Origin: Phytophthora hibernalis | Taxonomy: Eukaryota > Oomycota > Peronosporomycetes > Peronosporales > Peronosporaceae | NCBI GenBank assembly: GCA_012656075.1 | Contig: JAAKBF010000061.1 | Location: forward strand, 172,291 to 236,290 | Length of the DNA: 64,000 bases | Direction: 5' to 3' | Translations under genes and position numbers: made by a program | In this document: positions 22,796-33,037 of the stretch, piece by piece | Position numbering within the stretch: the first letter of the stretch is position 1 | Layout: every line of letters begins with the position of its first letter | The notes under the pieces: model-generated | Told to the model about the DNA's origin: nothing | Seen by the model: only the letters and a program-made list of their open reading frames with translations | The model's database searches: none

Positions 22796-23179
22796 GCGCT
22801 TCCGCCTGCCACTGGACTTGGCGGTCGCTGCAGGCGTCTCCAAGGTCTTCCCCGCCTTCTCTAAAGTGCGGCTGTCGGACTTGACTGGGGCTCTGCCAAA
22901 GTGCGTGGATGCTTTTGTCCTTTGAGTCTTAATTGTAACAACTTACGCTATTTGCTGTGATGCTGCTGCAGCCGACCGGACTCGGCGAAGATCCCCAATT
23001 CGGGCCTGGTGGCCAAGGCCATGAATAAGGCCAAGGACGTGATTGACAACTACGGAGCGGCCTACATGATGGGTTCTCGCCTTGCGGGCGTGGGTGTGGT
23101 CTGCGCGCTGTACGCTCTCATCAAGCAGGGGTGGACCTCATGCCGATCCTTGCCTCGCTAGGCGTTGATTCAGTAGGTG
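22796..23179 (+). pseudogene. captured DUF1279 (FAM210-like) gene fragment inside Gypsy RT
   Basis: Interrupts RT between FCVKRP (minus, ending about 23190) and KPNGK (minus, from about 22790). On the plus strand it reads as a host gene: SKVFPAFSKVRLSDLTGALP, an intron 22901-22971 (GTGCGT..CTGCAG), then VAKAMNKAKDVIDNYGAAYM, GVGVVCALYALIKQG and, after a one-base shift, VDLMPILASLGVDSVGE. The YG..Y followed by a hydrophobic helix is the DUF1279 pattern of mitochondrial/chloroplast-associated proteins. It ends near a possible donor (GGTGAG). The intron is retained and the fragment is antisense to the element, so it was acquired as DNA or as unspliced antisense template. It has no start and no full domain, so it is not functional. 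Confidence 0.75.
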
Positions 23180-23374
23180 AGGCCATGGGGTCTCTTTACG
23201 CAAAACGTCGGGGACGAGTGCGGCGACTTCGACTCACGTACCATGCCCGCGGCATACTTGGCTGCGAAGAAGGCGTCGATTACGTCGACTTGCTCCTTCG
23301 GTAATGGCCACTGGCGAGTCGTGCAGTACTTGGTGCCCGGCACCAGATCGATTTCGTGTCGAACCCCTATCCGG
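23180..23374 (-). pseudogene. Gypsy pol: N-terminal part of reverse transcriptase
   Basis: Contains RHEIDLVPGTKYCTTRQWPL, PKEQVDVIDAFFAAKY and SPHSSPTFCVKRP, the standard RT entry region of oomycete and fungal Gypsy elements. It is cut by the captured fragment just before the K(P/G)NGKWR motif, which resumes at about 22790. It is joined upstream to gag by a frameshift near 23375. Confidence 0.85.
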
Positions 23375-24920
23375 AGGCAACACCGACGGTGGGTCATCGC
23401 TGACGACATCCGAGAACTCCATCAGGAGAGGGTTGTACGGGTCCGACGGGTCCTTCAGGATGGCTGCGCCATACCTTTTCTGCCTCAACGAGGATCGATC
23501 ATCTTCAAGCACCTCCGGGTCCATGACCGAAGAGGTATTGAGCTCGACCGAGTCGTGTTCGCGGTGGATGAGGAGCATCTGCTCGAACTCGCCCGCCTTC
23601 AGCGAATCCAAAAATTCCACATATGAGAGCTCTTCCAACTCGAGTAGCTCCGCTACGGTAGGCAGGGGAGCCAGATTCACGCCTTCCTTGCGTTCTCCTG
23701 TGAGAACATCAAACACCACTGGTGTGGTCATCTTGCCCGAAGGGACCGCCCCGCGGTGTGATCTTGCAGCGGCTGACGCAGCCTGAACATCTTCCAACGT
23801 GGGAGTCCCTGCTTGGCCACTCTGTGTTGCGCGAGCTCCGGCTCCAGCGACTTGTCCTGCGCGAGCTGACCCAGCATCGACGCCATGCGTAGTGGGAGAC
23901 CCTGCTCGACCACTCTTTTGCGCGAGCACCGGCTCCAGCGGCTTGTCCATCGCCGGCTCCACGGACCTGAGCGACACGGAAGTGGCCAAGCTGGTTGCAT
24001 CCAAAGAAACGACCACTCGCGCGTTGGTTACGCTGAGGTCAGCCGACGAGATCTCCATGGGAGTGGGACCGTCGTTGACCGTGTCCGAGCGGCCTGCATA
24101 CCCCTGCGCCGAGCGCACGCAATGATCTTCCAGCATGGCGACATGCACCGCATCGTTGAAAGACGTCGGCTGTCTGCGGAAGAGTTCCGTCCGGACCGGA
24201 CCCGGCCGAACACCGTCCATGAAGACCGTCGCCTTGAGGTCCTCAGAGAGGGGAGCACCCGCCATAGCGGCCTCGAGGTTCTGCAACTCCATGACGTAGT
24301 CTTGAAGCGTGCGCTTTCCTTGCTTACATCGCAAAAAGAGCGACCGATAGCGGTAGGCCACATTGGCCAAGAGGAAAGTCGAGCGCAGCTCTTGTTCCAT
24401 GAGCGCTACGAGGTGAAATACCCCGGAGACGACGTCTCTCGTGCCATCGCCCATGCGCGCGCGCACGCCCTCCCAGATTAGAAAGCGCGAATGCGACTTG
24501 GGACCTGGATTCGTAGATCTGTCCAGCGCTCAGCGCTATCTCGATCTCTCGAATCCAGAAGACCAGACTGTCTGCGACATTTGACGTCGGCACCGACATT
24601 TTGACGGGCTTCGTTATTCCTTGTCGCGCAGCATACGGAGCAGGACCCGGAGGGATCACCTGCGCCGCACTCTGTGCCTCAGCTCGCATTGTCTCGCGAG
24701 TAGCTTCCTGCGCTGCAGAGCTCACGTGGGCAACCAGCGACGACTCGTATTTGTCGAAGCGTTCCACGCCCGCCCTCTGCTGCTCCACAGGCGGGTTGGG
24801 GAATCCAGCGAATGCTGCCTCGCCCAGGAGACTAACCATTTTCTCCAGCGTAGCCCAGTGGGCATCTGAGAGGTGAGGAAAGTCCTGCCGGCACGGCAGC
24901 CGGCTCCCTGAGTCGTCCAT
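23375..24920 (-). pseudogene. Gypsy gag and pro region (frameshifted)
   Basis: ATG at 24920. The N-terminal part includes VFWIREIEIALSAGQIYESR and FALSNLGGRARAH; after a shift near 24470 it continues FLLANVAYRYRSLFLRCKQG, KRTLQDYVMELQNLEAAMAG and DGVRPGPVRTELFRRQP, a retrotransposon gag fold. A zinc-knuckle remnant (GCNQLGHF) lies near 24000 in another frame. I cannot find a convincing aspartic protease active site (D-T/S-G), so this region is degenerate or rearranged. The final part (LMEFSDVVSDDPPSVLPPDRG) is the usual linker into RT. Confidence 0.8.
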
Positions 24921-24970
24921 TCTCAGAGAGATCTTGATTGTAGTAGTCCGCGCCGGTCGCGGGAGTGCCT

Positions 24971-24982
24971 ACAGTGCTACCA
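24971..24982 (-). other. candidate primer-binding site
   Basis: Two bases inside the 5' LTR the minus strand reads TGGTAGCACTGT. TGG is the expected complement of a tRNA CCA end. The following bases do not match the common initiator-Met site, so the primer tRNA is unresolved. Confidence 0.5.
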
Positions 24983-24984
24983 GG

Positions 24985-25401
24985 TGTGACGGGGTCACAC
25001 ACACCTTAGCTTTAGAGGAAGCGTTAACGCGCTAACCACAACAGACGCCTAGCGTTCCTGCTGTAAGATTGCAAAGGCCTGGCCTTCCTGTCCAATATGG
25101 TACCGAGTACCAATTGACTTGCGAACTTCCGGGTTAGAGTTAAACTGATATATATTAAGAACACTTGTAGTTATAACTACTGCTAACTATCTGCATACTG
25201 AATCCCTGTCTAATCTGATCTGTCCTAATGGGGACCACCCATTTAGATGTACACTTTAATACAACTGACGTACCACTTAAGTACGACTGAAGTACGAATT
25301 AAGTCCTTGACGTGCCACACACCACGCGTGTGACGGACACCAATGGTGTGGACCACATCACAGAGAACAATGGTCGCCCCCTGTCAAGTGGCCCTATTAC
25401 A
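24985..25401 (-). repeat. 5' LTR of Gypsy element
   Basis: Near-identical to 17648-18065, differing by G/A at LTR position 17, a one-base gap plus one change in the TACTGCTTT/TACACTTT stretch, and C/T near the end. As the upstream LTR for the minus-strand element it should contain the promoter of the genomic RNA. Confidence 0.92.
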
Positions 25402-25406
25402 GTAGA
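25402..25406. repeat. target site duplication of Gypsy element, right
   Basis: Second copy of GTAGA, matching 17643-17647, immediately after the right LTR. Confidence 0.9.
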
Positions 25407-25551
25407 CGTACATGAGGACGACCCCTCTCCACTTTAAGTCCACTGAATACATGCCTCTTGCTCTCTTGCTTTCTTGTTTTCTACTGAAGCGTCTGCGATA
25501 TTTCTGCTCGTTTGTCAATAAAGTGATGGTTGGCGGACGATTCACCGCCAT
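25402..25551 (-). pseudogene. IS630/Tc1-mariner-like transposase, N-terminal part
   Basis: Starts at the ATG at 25551 (MAVNRPPTITLLTNEQKYR) and runs to the Gypsy junction with MYSVDLKWRGVVLMYVY. Members of this transposase group have YS.DL+WR at exactly this position, followed by the helix-turn-helix that here resumes at 17647. An in-frame TTG at 25608 could extend it. The separation is caused only by the nested retrotransposon. Confidence 0.8.
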
Positions 25552-25608
25552 TTGATGCCTTTGTACTAAAACATCAGTCTTTTGGTCCGAGTTTGCTCTA
25601 AGTTTCAA

Positions 25609-25894
25609 AACAAAGTCCGGATTTCGTAAAGATCTCTGATTGGTTCGAATTAAGTCGGCGTGCTCTTATTCATCTGTCGGTTGTCTGCTAATCTTCACAT
25701 GCAACACCTACCCCTCAGATTACAGATAGTATTTTCGGACCGTTTAGCCAAAAGGAGTGAAAGGCACAATACCAGTGGTAAATTACAGTAGCGATCTTCC
25801 TCTTTTTGTATCCAAGCACAAGCGAATCAATGACAGATAACCAGGGATTGATAGTCAAATGGCATATTATTATATTAATATTAAAATATAATAA
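25609..25894. other. AT-rich DNA upstream of transposase
   Basis: Non-coding. Probably the 5' flank of the IS630-like transposon, but I cannot identify its terminal inverted repeat. Confidence 0.35.
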
Positions 25895-26176
25895 GAGCAT
25901 TTCCACCCGTTGCGACCAAACTAAAGTCAAACTTCGAAGATATTATATCGCATCAATTTGTGGAGGTCGTTTAGTCCAGACAAAACAACGACAAAAGGCC
26001 AATACAAACTTCAAGGGACGTCGACTATCCCTCAGCTATATTTAGCTGAAGGATAACCCAGAATGCCCATTTTATGCGGCGAATACAAAACGTCGACAAA
26101 ACCACCTGCGTATTTTTATCTGAACCGGTTATACCGGTATTTGACTTTAGTTTAGTCCAAACGGGTGGAATTGCTC
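25895..26176. mobile_element. MITE with ~40-bp terminal inverted repeats
   Basis: The left end GAGCATTTCCACCCGTT and the following AAACTAAAGTCAAA are repeated in inverted form at the right end (TTTGACTTTAGTTT..AACGGGTGGAATTGCTC). Direct TAA trinucleotides flank it (25892-25894 and 26177-26179), as expected for PIF/Harbinger-type transposition. The 282-bp element has no coding capacity. A hairpin (CCTCAGCTATATTTAGCTGAAGG) sits at its middle. Family assignment is inference from TIR and TSD only. Confidence 0.75.
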
Positions 26177-27398
26177 TAACTCGACGGGTGGAGGTCATAT
26201 TAATATATTTGAATACAAATGAATATTTATTGGTGTCTGACACACAAACTGCTCGCTTGAGGTATCAAGCCTATAATAACGTTTCCTTTCGGGTTTCCTT
26301 TCCAGTGTTCTCGTTTCCGCTGCTGCTTCCACTTGTTTTAGAAGAAGCCGCAGCGATGTAATGTGCTCAAGTCCCAGAGCTCGATGTCATGGAGGAGTGC
26401 GTCGAACAAAATGTATCGTTTGTGCAGCAATGATGATCGGAATGACATGCGACTATCTGCTAAATAAGGCTTTGTATCTTACCTCAGTAATGCAAGGGTG
26501 CGCTTTCATTTCTTGCTTTGTTTGAACAACTTTTGCAGCGAAAACTGCTCCAAACGGTAAACGAACTCAAAATCAAAGACAAGAGGAAACAGCGACCACG
26601 AAACCTTTTTGGTTGACAAGCAAGGCATACCGGATTTAGGCTAGAGCAGACTAAGCCTATGACTTTAATAACACCAGAATACTTGTATTTCCGATCACCG
26701 CCGAAGTATGAATAAATGGCGGGTTCTTACAGACAAATAACGTACTCTTTCCTGACGTGCGGGATCGTAGGGGGCAATCGAGCATCTCATTGTGGAATAT
26801 GAGCCGAGGCTTGAAGTGCACTGCGAAGAAGTGCTCTGAGAAACTAGCCCTGAGGGATGTGGTGGGCGGGTTATGAGCTACGAGCTGGTCGCTGGACTCT
26901 CGATGCTGCTCGGCCTGTTCTGTCTGTACGTGCACTTCATAAATGACTCGCTATCTAGGTTTCTTCGACGAGCAGCAGATGCTAACTTCGTCCAGGCATT
27001 CTAGTCTGCTTGGCTTGTTGTATCGTTAGTCGTCTGAACTTCTCACTTGTCCTGTACTCTGCCTTCTCAGGAAACCGGAGTATCCCTTTTACTGCGCTTA
27101 TCTTTGCTGCACTTCATTGCGCACCGCTTGCTGCGTCCGAATACTTCACAGTTCTTCGATGTAGCCATCTTAACATATCCCTGAAATGCACTAAGTACGA
27201 TTGAATACGGGTATTAATACGTTCAAATATGAATATTTATTCAAGCGAGCTGAAATGAATGAATATGAATATTCGTATTCATATTCGATTCTGAAAGCAA
27301 TATGAATATTCAGTCATCCAAACCAAAATCAAATGACTATCAATCCCTGCAGATAACGTTAACTCAACAGTGAGCTTGGAAATGTCATTGGCGGGCGT
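26177..27398. other. long non-coding stretch left of Crypton array
   Basis: No supported gene. Short open frames lack recognisable content. Near 27225-27310 there is low-complexity DNA made of repeated GAATAT/ATATTC words (TATGAATATTCGTATTCATA). Confidence 0.4.
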
Positions 27399-27403
27399 TA
27401 TGG
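27399..27403. repeat. TATGG crossover repeat, left end of Crypton array
   Basis: TATGG at the host/copy 1 junction (GGGCGT-TATGG-ATGAATAAC). The same five bases recur at 30219-30223 and 33033-33037. Confidence 0.8.
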
Positions 27404-27698
27404 ATGAATAACAATGTCTCTCGGACCAAACTTCATCTTTGTATGGTACATATTAGCCAATGAGATTGGTCTTTAATTCGTTTTTGGCCAATAAAAACCA
27501 TCTCTATGGTTTTTGGCGAATCGAATCACGTCAACGATTTTATTTTATCCAATAAAAATACGATTTTACGTTGCAGTCGGAAGCTGAGCGATTCCGACAT
27601 ATCTGGTCGGAGTTGACGCCCAGATATGTGTATCGTGCTACAAGCGAGAGGTGCGCTACGTATCACTCGCATATTTGCCTCCTCTCCGACCAAGAGTA

Positions 27699-29654
27699 AT
27701 GAGCCTAAACAATTTGAAGCCCGCCAACACCAAGCGTGCGCGCGCGACGGCCATAAAGGCGTTCAATCGCTTCCTCTCCGCCGAGGGCACGAGCATGGAG
27801 CATGTCAAGGCGTTGATCGTTGTCGACCCAAGCCGCGCGGGTGGCATCCTAGTGACGCTGATGGACAAGTTCGGTGTGTACCTAGCATTCCATGCAGGAG
27901 CAAAGGGGCTGCACTTGTCGCGCCACTCCGTCGCTCAATATTTCCGCCAAGCGAAGTGCTGGCTCCTCGACGAGTACCCTGTTCAAGGTGGAGCTGTGGC
28001 CCGCCAGCTGCTAGGCTTGGGGCGTACCCTTGAACAGCACTGCATCAAACGCGAGAGTCAAGAAAGCGGTTGCATGCACGAAGGATGATATCAAGAAGAT
28101 GACAAGTTATCTGTATTCAACGGCGTGCTGTGCGTCAGACTACCAAGATTCAGCACTGCTATGTATCTCTTCGGGCGCGCTTCGGACCTGACCTTCGTCC
28201 GGAAGCAGCAGCTCACCATCGGTGCTGGTGGCGTGTTCTGCATCCGCTTCACCCGCGTGAAGACGTCAGACGAGCAGACACTGTCGCTCTTTCCCGACGA
28301 AGACTTCATGACTTGCCCCCTGCTGGCGCTCGCTCTGGCCTTGATCATGCAGGAGTCGCCGTGCGCAGTGCTGCTTAATCACTTGCCAGTGCAGTCGAAG
28401 GACGTCCCTGTTGAGCTGACCGACTCGATCCCATTGCTGGATCTGCTTGAAGACAGCGGCGCCCTAGATTCTTCTCAGACGTTGAAAAGAAGCACGACCG
28501 TCCACACGACACCGACAGTCGGAGTCCACGCTCTTGTCAACCGCTTGCTCGATCGTGTTGTTGGTCCAGCTGGAGTCGAAGAGCGGCTGACCTCTCATTC
28601 GTTTCGACGTGGCGGCGCGCAGCATGCAAACGCGAGCTCAGAGCTGACGGCGCAGTGGATATTCGATCGCGGAGCCTGGAACTTGACCACGACCAACAAA
28701 GCCTTCGCGTACGTGTTCAATACTCCGAAAGAAGACCATCAAGTAGCGAAGGTGCTGAGCGGGATGGCGCCAAAGCAAGCCTGTGTTCTTCCGTCACTGG
28801 AAGTCTTCGACTCGACTACACAAGAGGATATTAGAGAGGTTAGCCGCAAGCTCTTCAATTCGAGTCATGCGCTGGGTAACAATGCCTCCAATGTCTGCGC
28901 TGCTGTGAGAGATGTGCTGACAGCAACTATCTTCCTCCACTACCCGTCGTTGATGAAGACCAACGCGCAGGCGCCTGCAATGAAGACGATCCAGCGATGC
29001 GTTGAAGCCTCTGGTTTGACGATGACGAGTCTGCTTGCTTGGTCACAGCAACTCACGAGGTCAAAAGCTCAAGCCAACACCACCGCAGAAGACCTGATGG
29101 AAGGAAACGTGAAGGCCAAAGTTGCGTTCGAACATCAGACTGCCTTGATTGAAAGGTTAATCGAGGTCAACCGTAGCCTCGAGGCTCGAGTCAACTCCCA
29201 AGAAATTGCAAATACCAACACTGAAGCGAGATCATCAGCATATGTAGATCAAGCCAAGCGACCAAGAGATGAAGATGAAATCGTACCGGTGAAGCGCCGA
29301 CGCCGCTCAAAGACGATACCACTTATGGACACCTGGTTCGCGTGGTACACTGCCGTTCCGCGCGGATGGCTAAGAACGGACAAGCACAAGAAATCAGATG
29401 CCAAGCAGCTCGTGGCCTTCATGAAGCTCTTCATCGAAGACGGATACACGCTCGACGAGTCATCGCCCAGCTACAAGGATAATGTCCGTCAGCTCGGAGA
29501 GTTAGCGTCAAGCAAAGTCACTGCGTACCTTGGCGCGCGAGGCGTACCGTCAAAGGGATCCAACGCTGTACTCAAGGCGCTTCGGCAGCTGCATCGCGAG
29601 GGAAGCCTCAACGACCTCATCAACGCCTATCGCCAGCGTCTCGCCATCGATTGA
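27699..29654 (+). pseudogene. Crypton tyrosine recombinase, copy 1 (ancestral frameshifts)
   Basis: Starts MSLNNLKPANTKRARATAIK. The N-terminal part resembles a SAM-like core-binding domain; the catalytic part shows Arg in YLFGRASDLTF, H-x-x-R in LTSHSFRRGGAQH, and the Tyr nucleophile in NKAFAYVFNT. A coiled/linker region with a basic patch (KRPRDEDEIVPVKRRRR) leads to a C-terminal domain (WFAWYTAVPRGW, FIEDGYTLDESSPSYKDNV) resembling the GCR1_C DNA-binding domain known in Cryptons. The frame breaks near 28077 and 28160 (TKDDIKKMTSYLYSTACCAS lies in another frame). The same breaks occur in copy 2, so they predate the duplication or hide an intron. From 28162 to the end the frame is intact in this copy. 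Confidence 0.85.
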
Positions 29655-29795
29655 GTTGTAGACCCTGCACCTATTCATCACCAAGGCACACTCAAGCTGC
29701 TCCCGTAACGCAACACGATCTTCTTTCCCGCGTCCTTGTAGTCGGTGCTTCCGTTGATGTCAGGTCTGCAGCAGTCATTCGAGCATAGAAAATTT

Positions 29796-29859
29796 ACCGA
29801 TGGGCGGAATCGAACCACCTTCTTCCTTTTCGGGAGCTCTTCCATTGAGCTACATCGGT
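29796..29859 (-). ncRNA. tRNA-like sequence in Crypton copy 1
   Basis: On the minus strand it begins ACCGATG and ends CATCGGT, a perfect 7-bp acceptor stem. A D-arm follows (GCTC AATGGAA GAGC), and a 5-bp T-arm has the loop TTCGATT. The internal pol III boxes are good: TAGCTCAATGG (A) and GGTTCGATTCC (B). Only 16 bases separate the D- and T-arms, so the anticodon arm is truncated and this cannot be a normal tRNA. It may be a tRNA-derived promoter or SINE-like module. Confidence 0.65.
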
Positions 29860-30218
29860 GGGGGTTAGACAACAACCTCGTAGGGGTACTCGTCTGAAGT
29901 GCTCGACGGGGAATTAACGGTGATTCACAGTTCTCCGTGGCCGCGACAAACCCTCTAAGGTGACCGATGCTCGGTACACCCCCCTCAATTCACCGCGCCG
30001 GGTGGTCAATCGAGCACTGAGCTCACAGGGCAAAATGGCGCAGCAAAATTGCACGTGCGCCACTCATTTACGAGGCGTAATTATGTATACCACCTATCAA
30101 GGAGCCAATCATTTGAGAGGATGTATTTTTACGAAACCTCCACAATCTGGTGTGATATAAAATTTTGCGATGCGTTGGATGCTGGTCGGAGTTGCACTGG
30201 TGGTCGGAGACGTGACGA

Positions 30219-30223
30219 TATGG
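30219..30223. repeat. TATGG at junction of the two Cryptons
   Basis: GTGACGA-TATGG-ATGAATAAC: end of copy 1, core, start of copy 2. Confidence 0.8.
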
Positions 30224-30518
30224 ATGAATAACAATGTCTCTCGGACCAAACTTCATCTTTGTATGGTACATATTAGCCAATGAGATTGGTCTTTAATTCG
30301 TTTTTGGCCAATAAAAACCATCTCTATGGTTTTTGGCGAATCGAATCACGTCAACGATTTTATTTTATCCAATAAAAATACGATTTTACGTTGCAGTCGG
30401 AAGCTGAGCGATTCCGACATATCTGGTCGGAGTTGACGCCCAGATATGTGTATCGTGCTACAAGCGAGAGGTGCGCTACGTATCACTCGCATATTTGCCT
30501 CCTCTCCGACCAAGAGTA

Positions 30519-32472
30519 ATGAGCCTAAACAATTTGAAGCCCGCCAACACCAAGCGTGCGCGCGCGACGGCCATAAAGGCGTTCAATCGCTTCCTCTCCG
30601 CCGAGGGCACGAGCATGGAGCATGTCAAGGCGTTGATCGTTGTCGACCCAAGCCGCGCGGGTGGCATCCTAGTGACGCTGATGGACAAGTTCGGTGTGTA
30701 CCTAGCATTCCATGCAGGAGCAAAGGGGCTGCACTTGTCGCGCCACTCCGTCGCTCAATATTTCCGCCAAGCGAAGTGCTGGCTCCTCGACGAGTACCCT
30801 GTTCAAGGTGGAGCTGTGGCCCGCCAGCTGCTAGGCTTGGGGCGTACCCTTGAACAGCACTGCATCAAACGCGAGAGTCAAGAAAGCGGTTGCATGCACG
30901 AAGGATGATATCAAGAAGATGACAAGTTATCTGTATTCAACGGCGTGCTGTGCGTCAGACTACCAAGATTCAGCACTGCTATGTATCTCTTCGGGCGCGC
31001 TTCGGACCTGACCTTCGTCCGGAAGCAGCAGCTCACCATCGGTGCTGGTGGCGTGTTCTGCATCCGCTTCACCCGCGTGAAGACGTCAGACGAGCAGACA
31101 CTGTCGCTCTTTCCCGACGAAGACTTCATGACTTGCCCCCTGCTGGCGCTCGCTCTGGCCTTGATCATGCAGGAGTCGCCGTGCGCAGCGCTGCTTAATC
31201 ACTTGCCAGTGCAGTCGAAGGACGTCCCTGTTGAGCTGACCGACTCGATCCCATTGCTGGATCTGCTTGAAGACAGCGGCGCCCTAGATTCTTCTCAGAC
31301 GTTGAAAAGAAGCACGACCGTCCACACGACACCGACAGTCGGAGTCCACGCTCTTGTCAACCGCTTGCTCGATCGTGTTGTTGGTCAGCTGGAGTCGAAG
31401 AGCGGCTGACCTCTCATTCGTTTCGACGTGGCGGCGCGCAGCATGCAAACGCGAGCTCAGAGCTGACGGCGCAGTGGATATTCGATCGCGGAGCCTGGAA
31501 CTTGACCACGACCAACAAAGCCTTCGCGTACGTGTTCAATACTCCGAAAGAAGACCATCAAGTAGCGAAGGTGCTGAGCGGGATGGCGCCAAAGCAAGCC
31601 TGTGTTCTTCCGTCACTGGAAGTCTTCGACTCGACTACACAAGAGGATATTAGAGAGGTTAGCCGCAAGCTCTTCAATTCGAGTCATGCGCTGGGTAACA
31701 ATGCCTCCAATGTCTGCGCTGCTGTGAGAGATGTGCTGACAACAACTATCTTCCTCCACTACCCGTCGTTGATGAAGACCAACGCGCAGGCGCCTGCAAT
31801 GAAGACGATCCAGCGATGCGTTGAAGCCTCTGGTTTGACGATGACGAGTCTGCTTGCTTGGTCACAGCAACTCACGAGGTCAAAAGCTCAAGCCAACACC
31901 ACCGCAGAAGACCTGATGGAAGGAAACGTGAAGGCCAAAGTTGCGTTCGAACATCAGACTGCCTTGATTGAAAGGTTAATCGAGGTCAACCGTAGCCTCG
32001 AGGCTCGAGTCAACTCCCAAGAAATTGCAAATACCAACACTGAAGCGAGATCATCAGCATATGTAGATCAAGCCAAGCGACCAAGAGATGAAGATGAAAT
32101 CGTACCGGTGAAGCGCCGACGCCGCTCAAAGACGATACCACTTATGAACACCTGGTTCGCGTGGTACACTGCCGTTCCGCGCGGATGGCTAAGAACGGAC
32201 AAGCACAAGAAATCAGATACCAAGCAGCTCGTGGCCTTCATGAAGCTCTTCATCGAAGACGGATACACGCTCGACGAGTCATCGCCCAGCTACAAGGATA
32301 ATGTCCATCAGCTCGGAGAGTTAGCGTCAAGCAAAGTCACTGCGTACCTTGGCGCGCGAGGCGTACCGTCAAAGGGATCCAACGCTGTACTCAAGGCGCT
32401 TCGGCAGCTGCATCGCGAGGAAGCCTCAACGACCTCATCAACGCCTATCGCCAGCGTCTCGCCATCGATTGA
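30519..32472 (+). pseudogene. Crypton tyrosine recombinase, copy 2 (additional frameshifts)
   Basis: Same protein as copy 1, with the two shared early breaks plus its own one-base losses near 31386 (just before the HSFRRGG motif) and near 32421 (just before the C-terminus). Substitutions include Val to Ala at SPCA(V/A)LLN and Asp to Asn at IPLM(D/N)TW. It cannot make a full recombinase as read. Confidence 0.85.
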
Positions 32473-32613
32473 GTTGTAGACCCTGCATCTATTCATCACC
32501 AAGGCACACTCAAGCTGCTCCCGTAACGCAACACGATCTTCTTTCCCGCGTCCTTGTAGTCGGTGCTTCCGTTGATGTCAGGTCTGCAGCAGTCATTCGA
32601 GCATAGAAAATTT

Positions 32614-32677
32614 ACCGATGGGCGGAATCGAACCACCTTCTTCCTTTTCGGGAGCTCTTCCATTGAGCTACATCGGT
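32614..32677 (-). ncRNA. tRNA-like sequence in Crypton copy 2
   Basis: Same 64-base structure as in copy 1 with the acceptor stem, D-arm, T-arm and both pol III boxes conserved. It lies about 360 bp from the right end of the element. Confidence 0.65.
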
Positions 32678-33032
32678 GGGGTTAGACAACAACCTCGTAG
32701 GGGTACTCGTCTGAAGTGCTCGACGGGAATTAACGGTGATTCACAGTTCTCCGTGGCCGCGACAAACCCTCTAAGGTGACCGATGCTCGGTACACCCCCT
32801 CAATTCACCGCGCCGGGTGGTCAATCGAGCACTGAGCTCACAGGGCAAAATGGCGCAGCAAAATTGCACGTGCGCCACTCATTTACGAGGCGTAATTATG
32901 TATACCACCTATCAAGGAGCCAATCATTTGAGAGGATGTATTTTACGAAACCTCCACAATCTGGTGTGATATAAAATTTTGCGATGCGTTGGATGCTGGT
33001 CGGAGTTGCACTGGTGGTCGGAGACGTGACGA

Positions 33033-33037
33033 TATGG
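33033..33037. repeat. TATGG at right end of Crypton array
   Basis: GTGACGA-TATGG-CGCTGACC: end of copy 2, core, host DNA. The ATG inside this core is the likely start codon of the following gene. Confidence 0.8.

Larger units (their letters stand above)
17648..25401 (-). mobile_element. Ty3/Gypsy LTR retrotransposon with chromodomain (chromovirus-like)
   Basis: A 7,754-bp element oriented on the minus strand, with LTRs of 418 and 417 bp and a 5-bp GTAGA target duplication. Order in its own sense: 5' LTR (24985-25401), primer-binding site, gag, RT, RNase H, integrase, chromodomain, then about 1.5 kb holding an antisense ORF, polypurine tract and 3' LTR (17648-18065). By eye the LTRs differ at about four positions, so insertion looks recent. 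Yet gag-pol contains several frameshifts and a foreign insertion at 22796-23179, so the copy was probably mobilised in trans or the reads contain errors. It is inserted within an IS630-like transposase gene. Confidence 0.93.
27399..30218 (+). mobile_element. Crypton (tyrosine-recombinase DNA transposon), copy 1
   Basis: A 2,820-bp unit starting at TATGG (27399-27403) and ending just before the next TATGG (30219-30223). It encodes a tyrosine recombinase with a C-terminal DNA-binding domain and carries a tRNA-like sequence close to its right end. It has no terminal inverted repeats, as expected for elements that move by recombination of a circular form. It sits head-to-tail with copy 2. Confidence 0.85.
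30219..33032 (+). mobile_element. Crypton, copy 2 (tandem)
   Basis: A 2,814-bp unit nearly identical to copy 1. It starts with TATGG and is followed by a third TATGG at 33033-33037. Differences from copy 1 are mostly one-base losses in homopolymers (for example CCC to CC near 31386, a G near 32421, a C near 32800), plus a few substitutions. Head-to-tail copies with the crossover sequence at each junction are what repeated site-specific integration, or unequal exchange, would leave. Confidence 0.85.

Noticed and set aside
29796..29859. Functional tRNA gene
   Set aside because: Anticodon arm too short (16 bases between D- and T-arm), so no normal anticodon loop can form.
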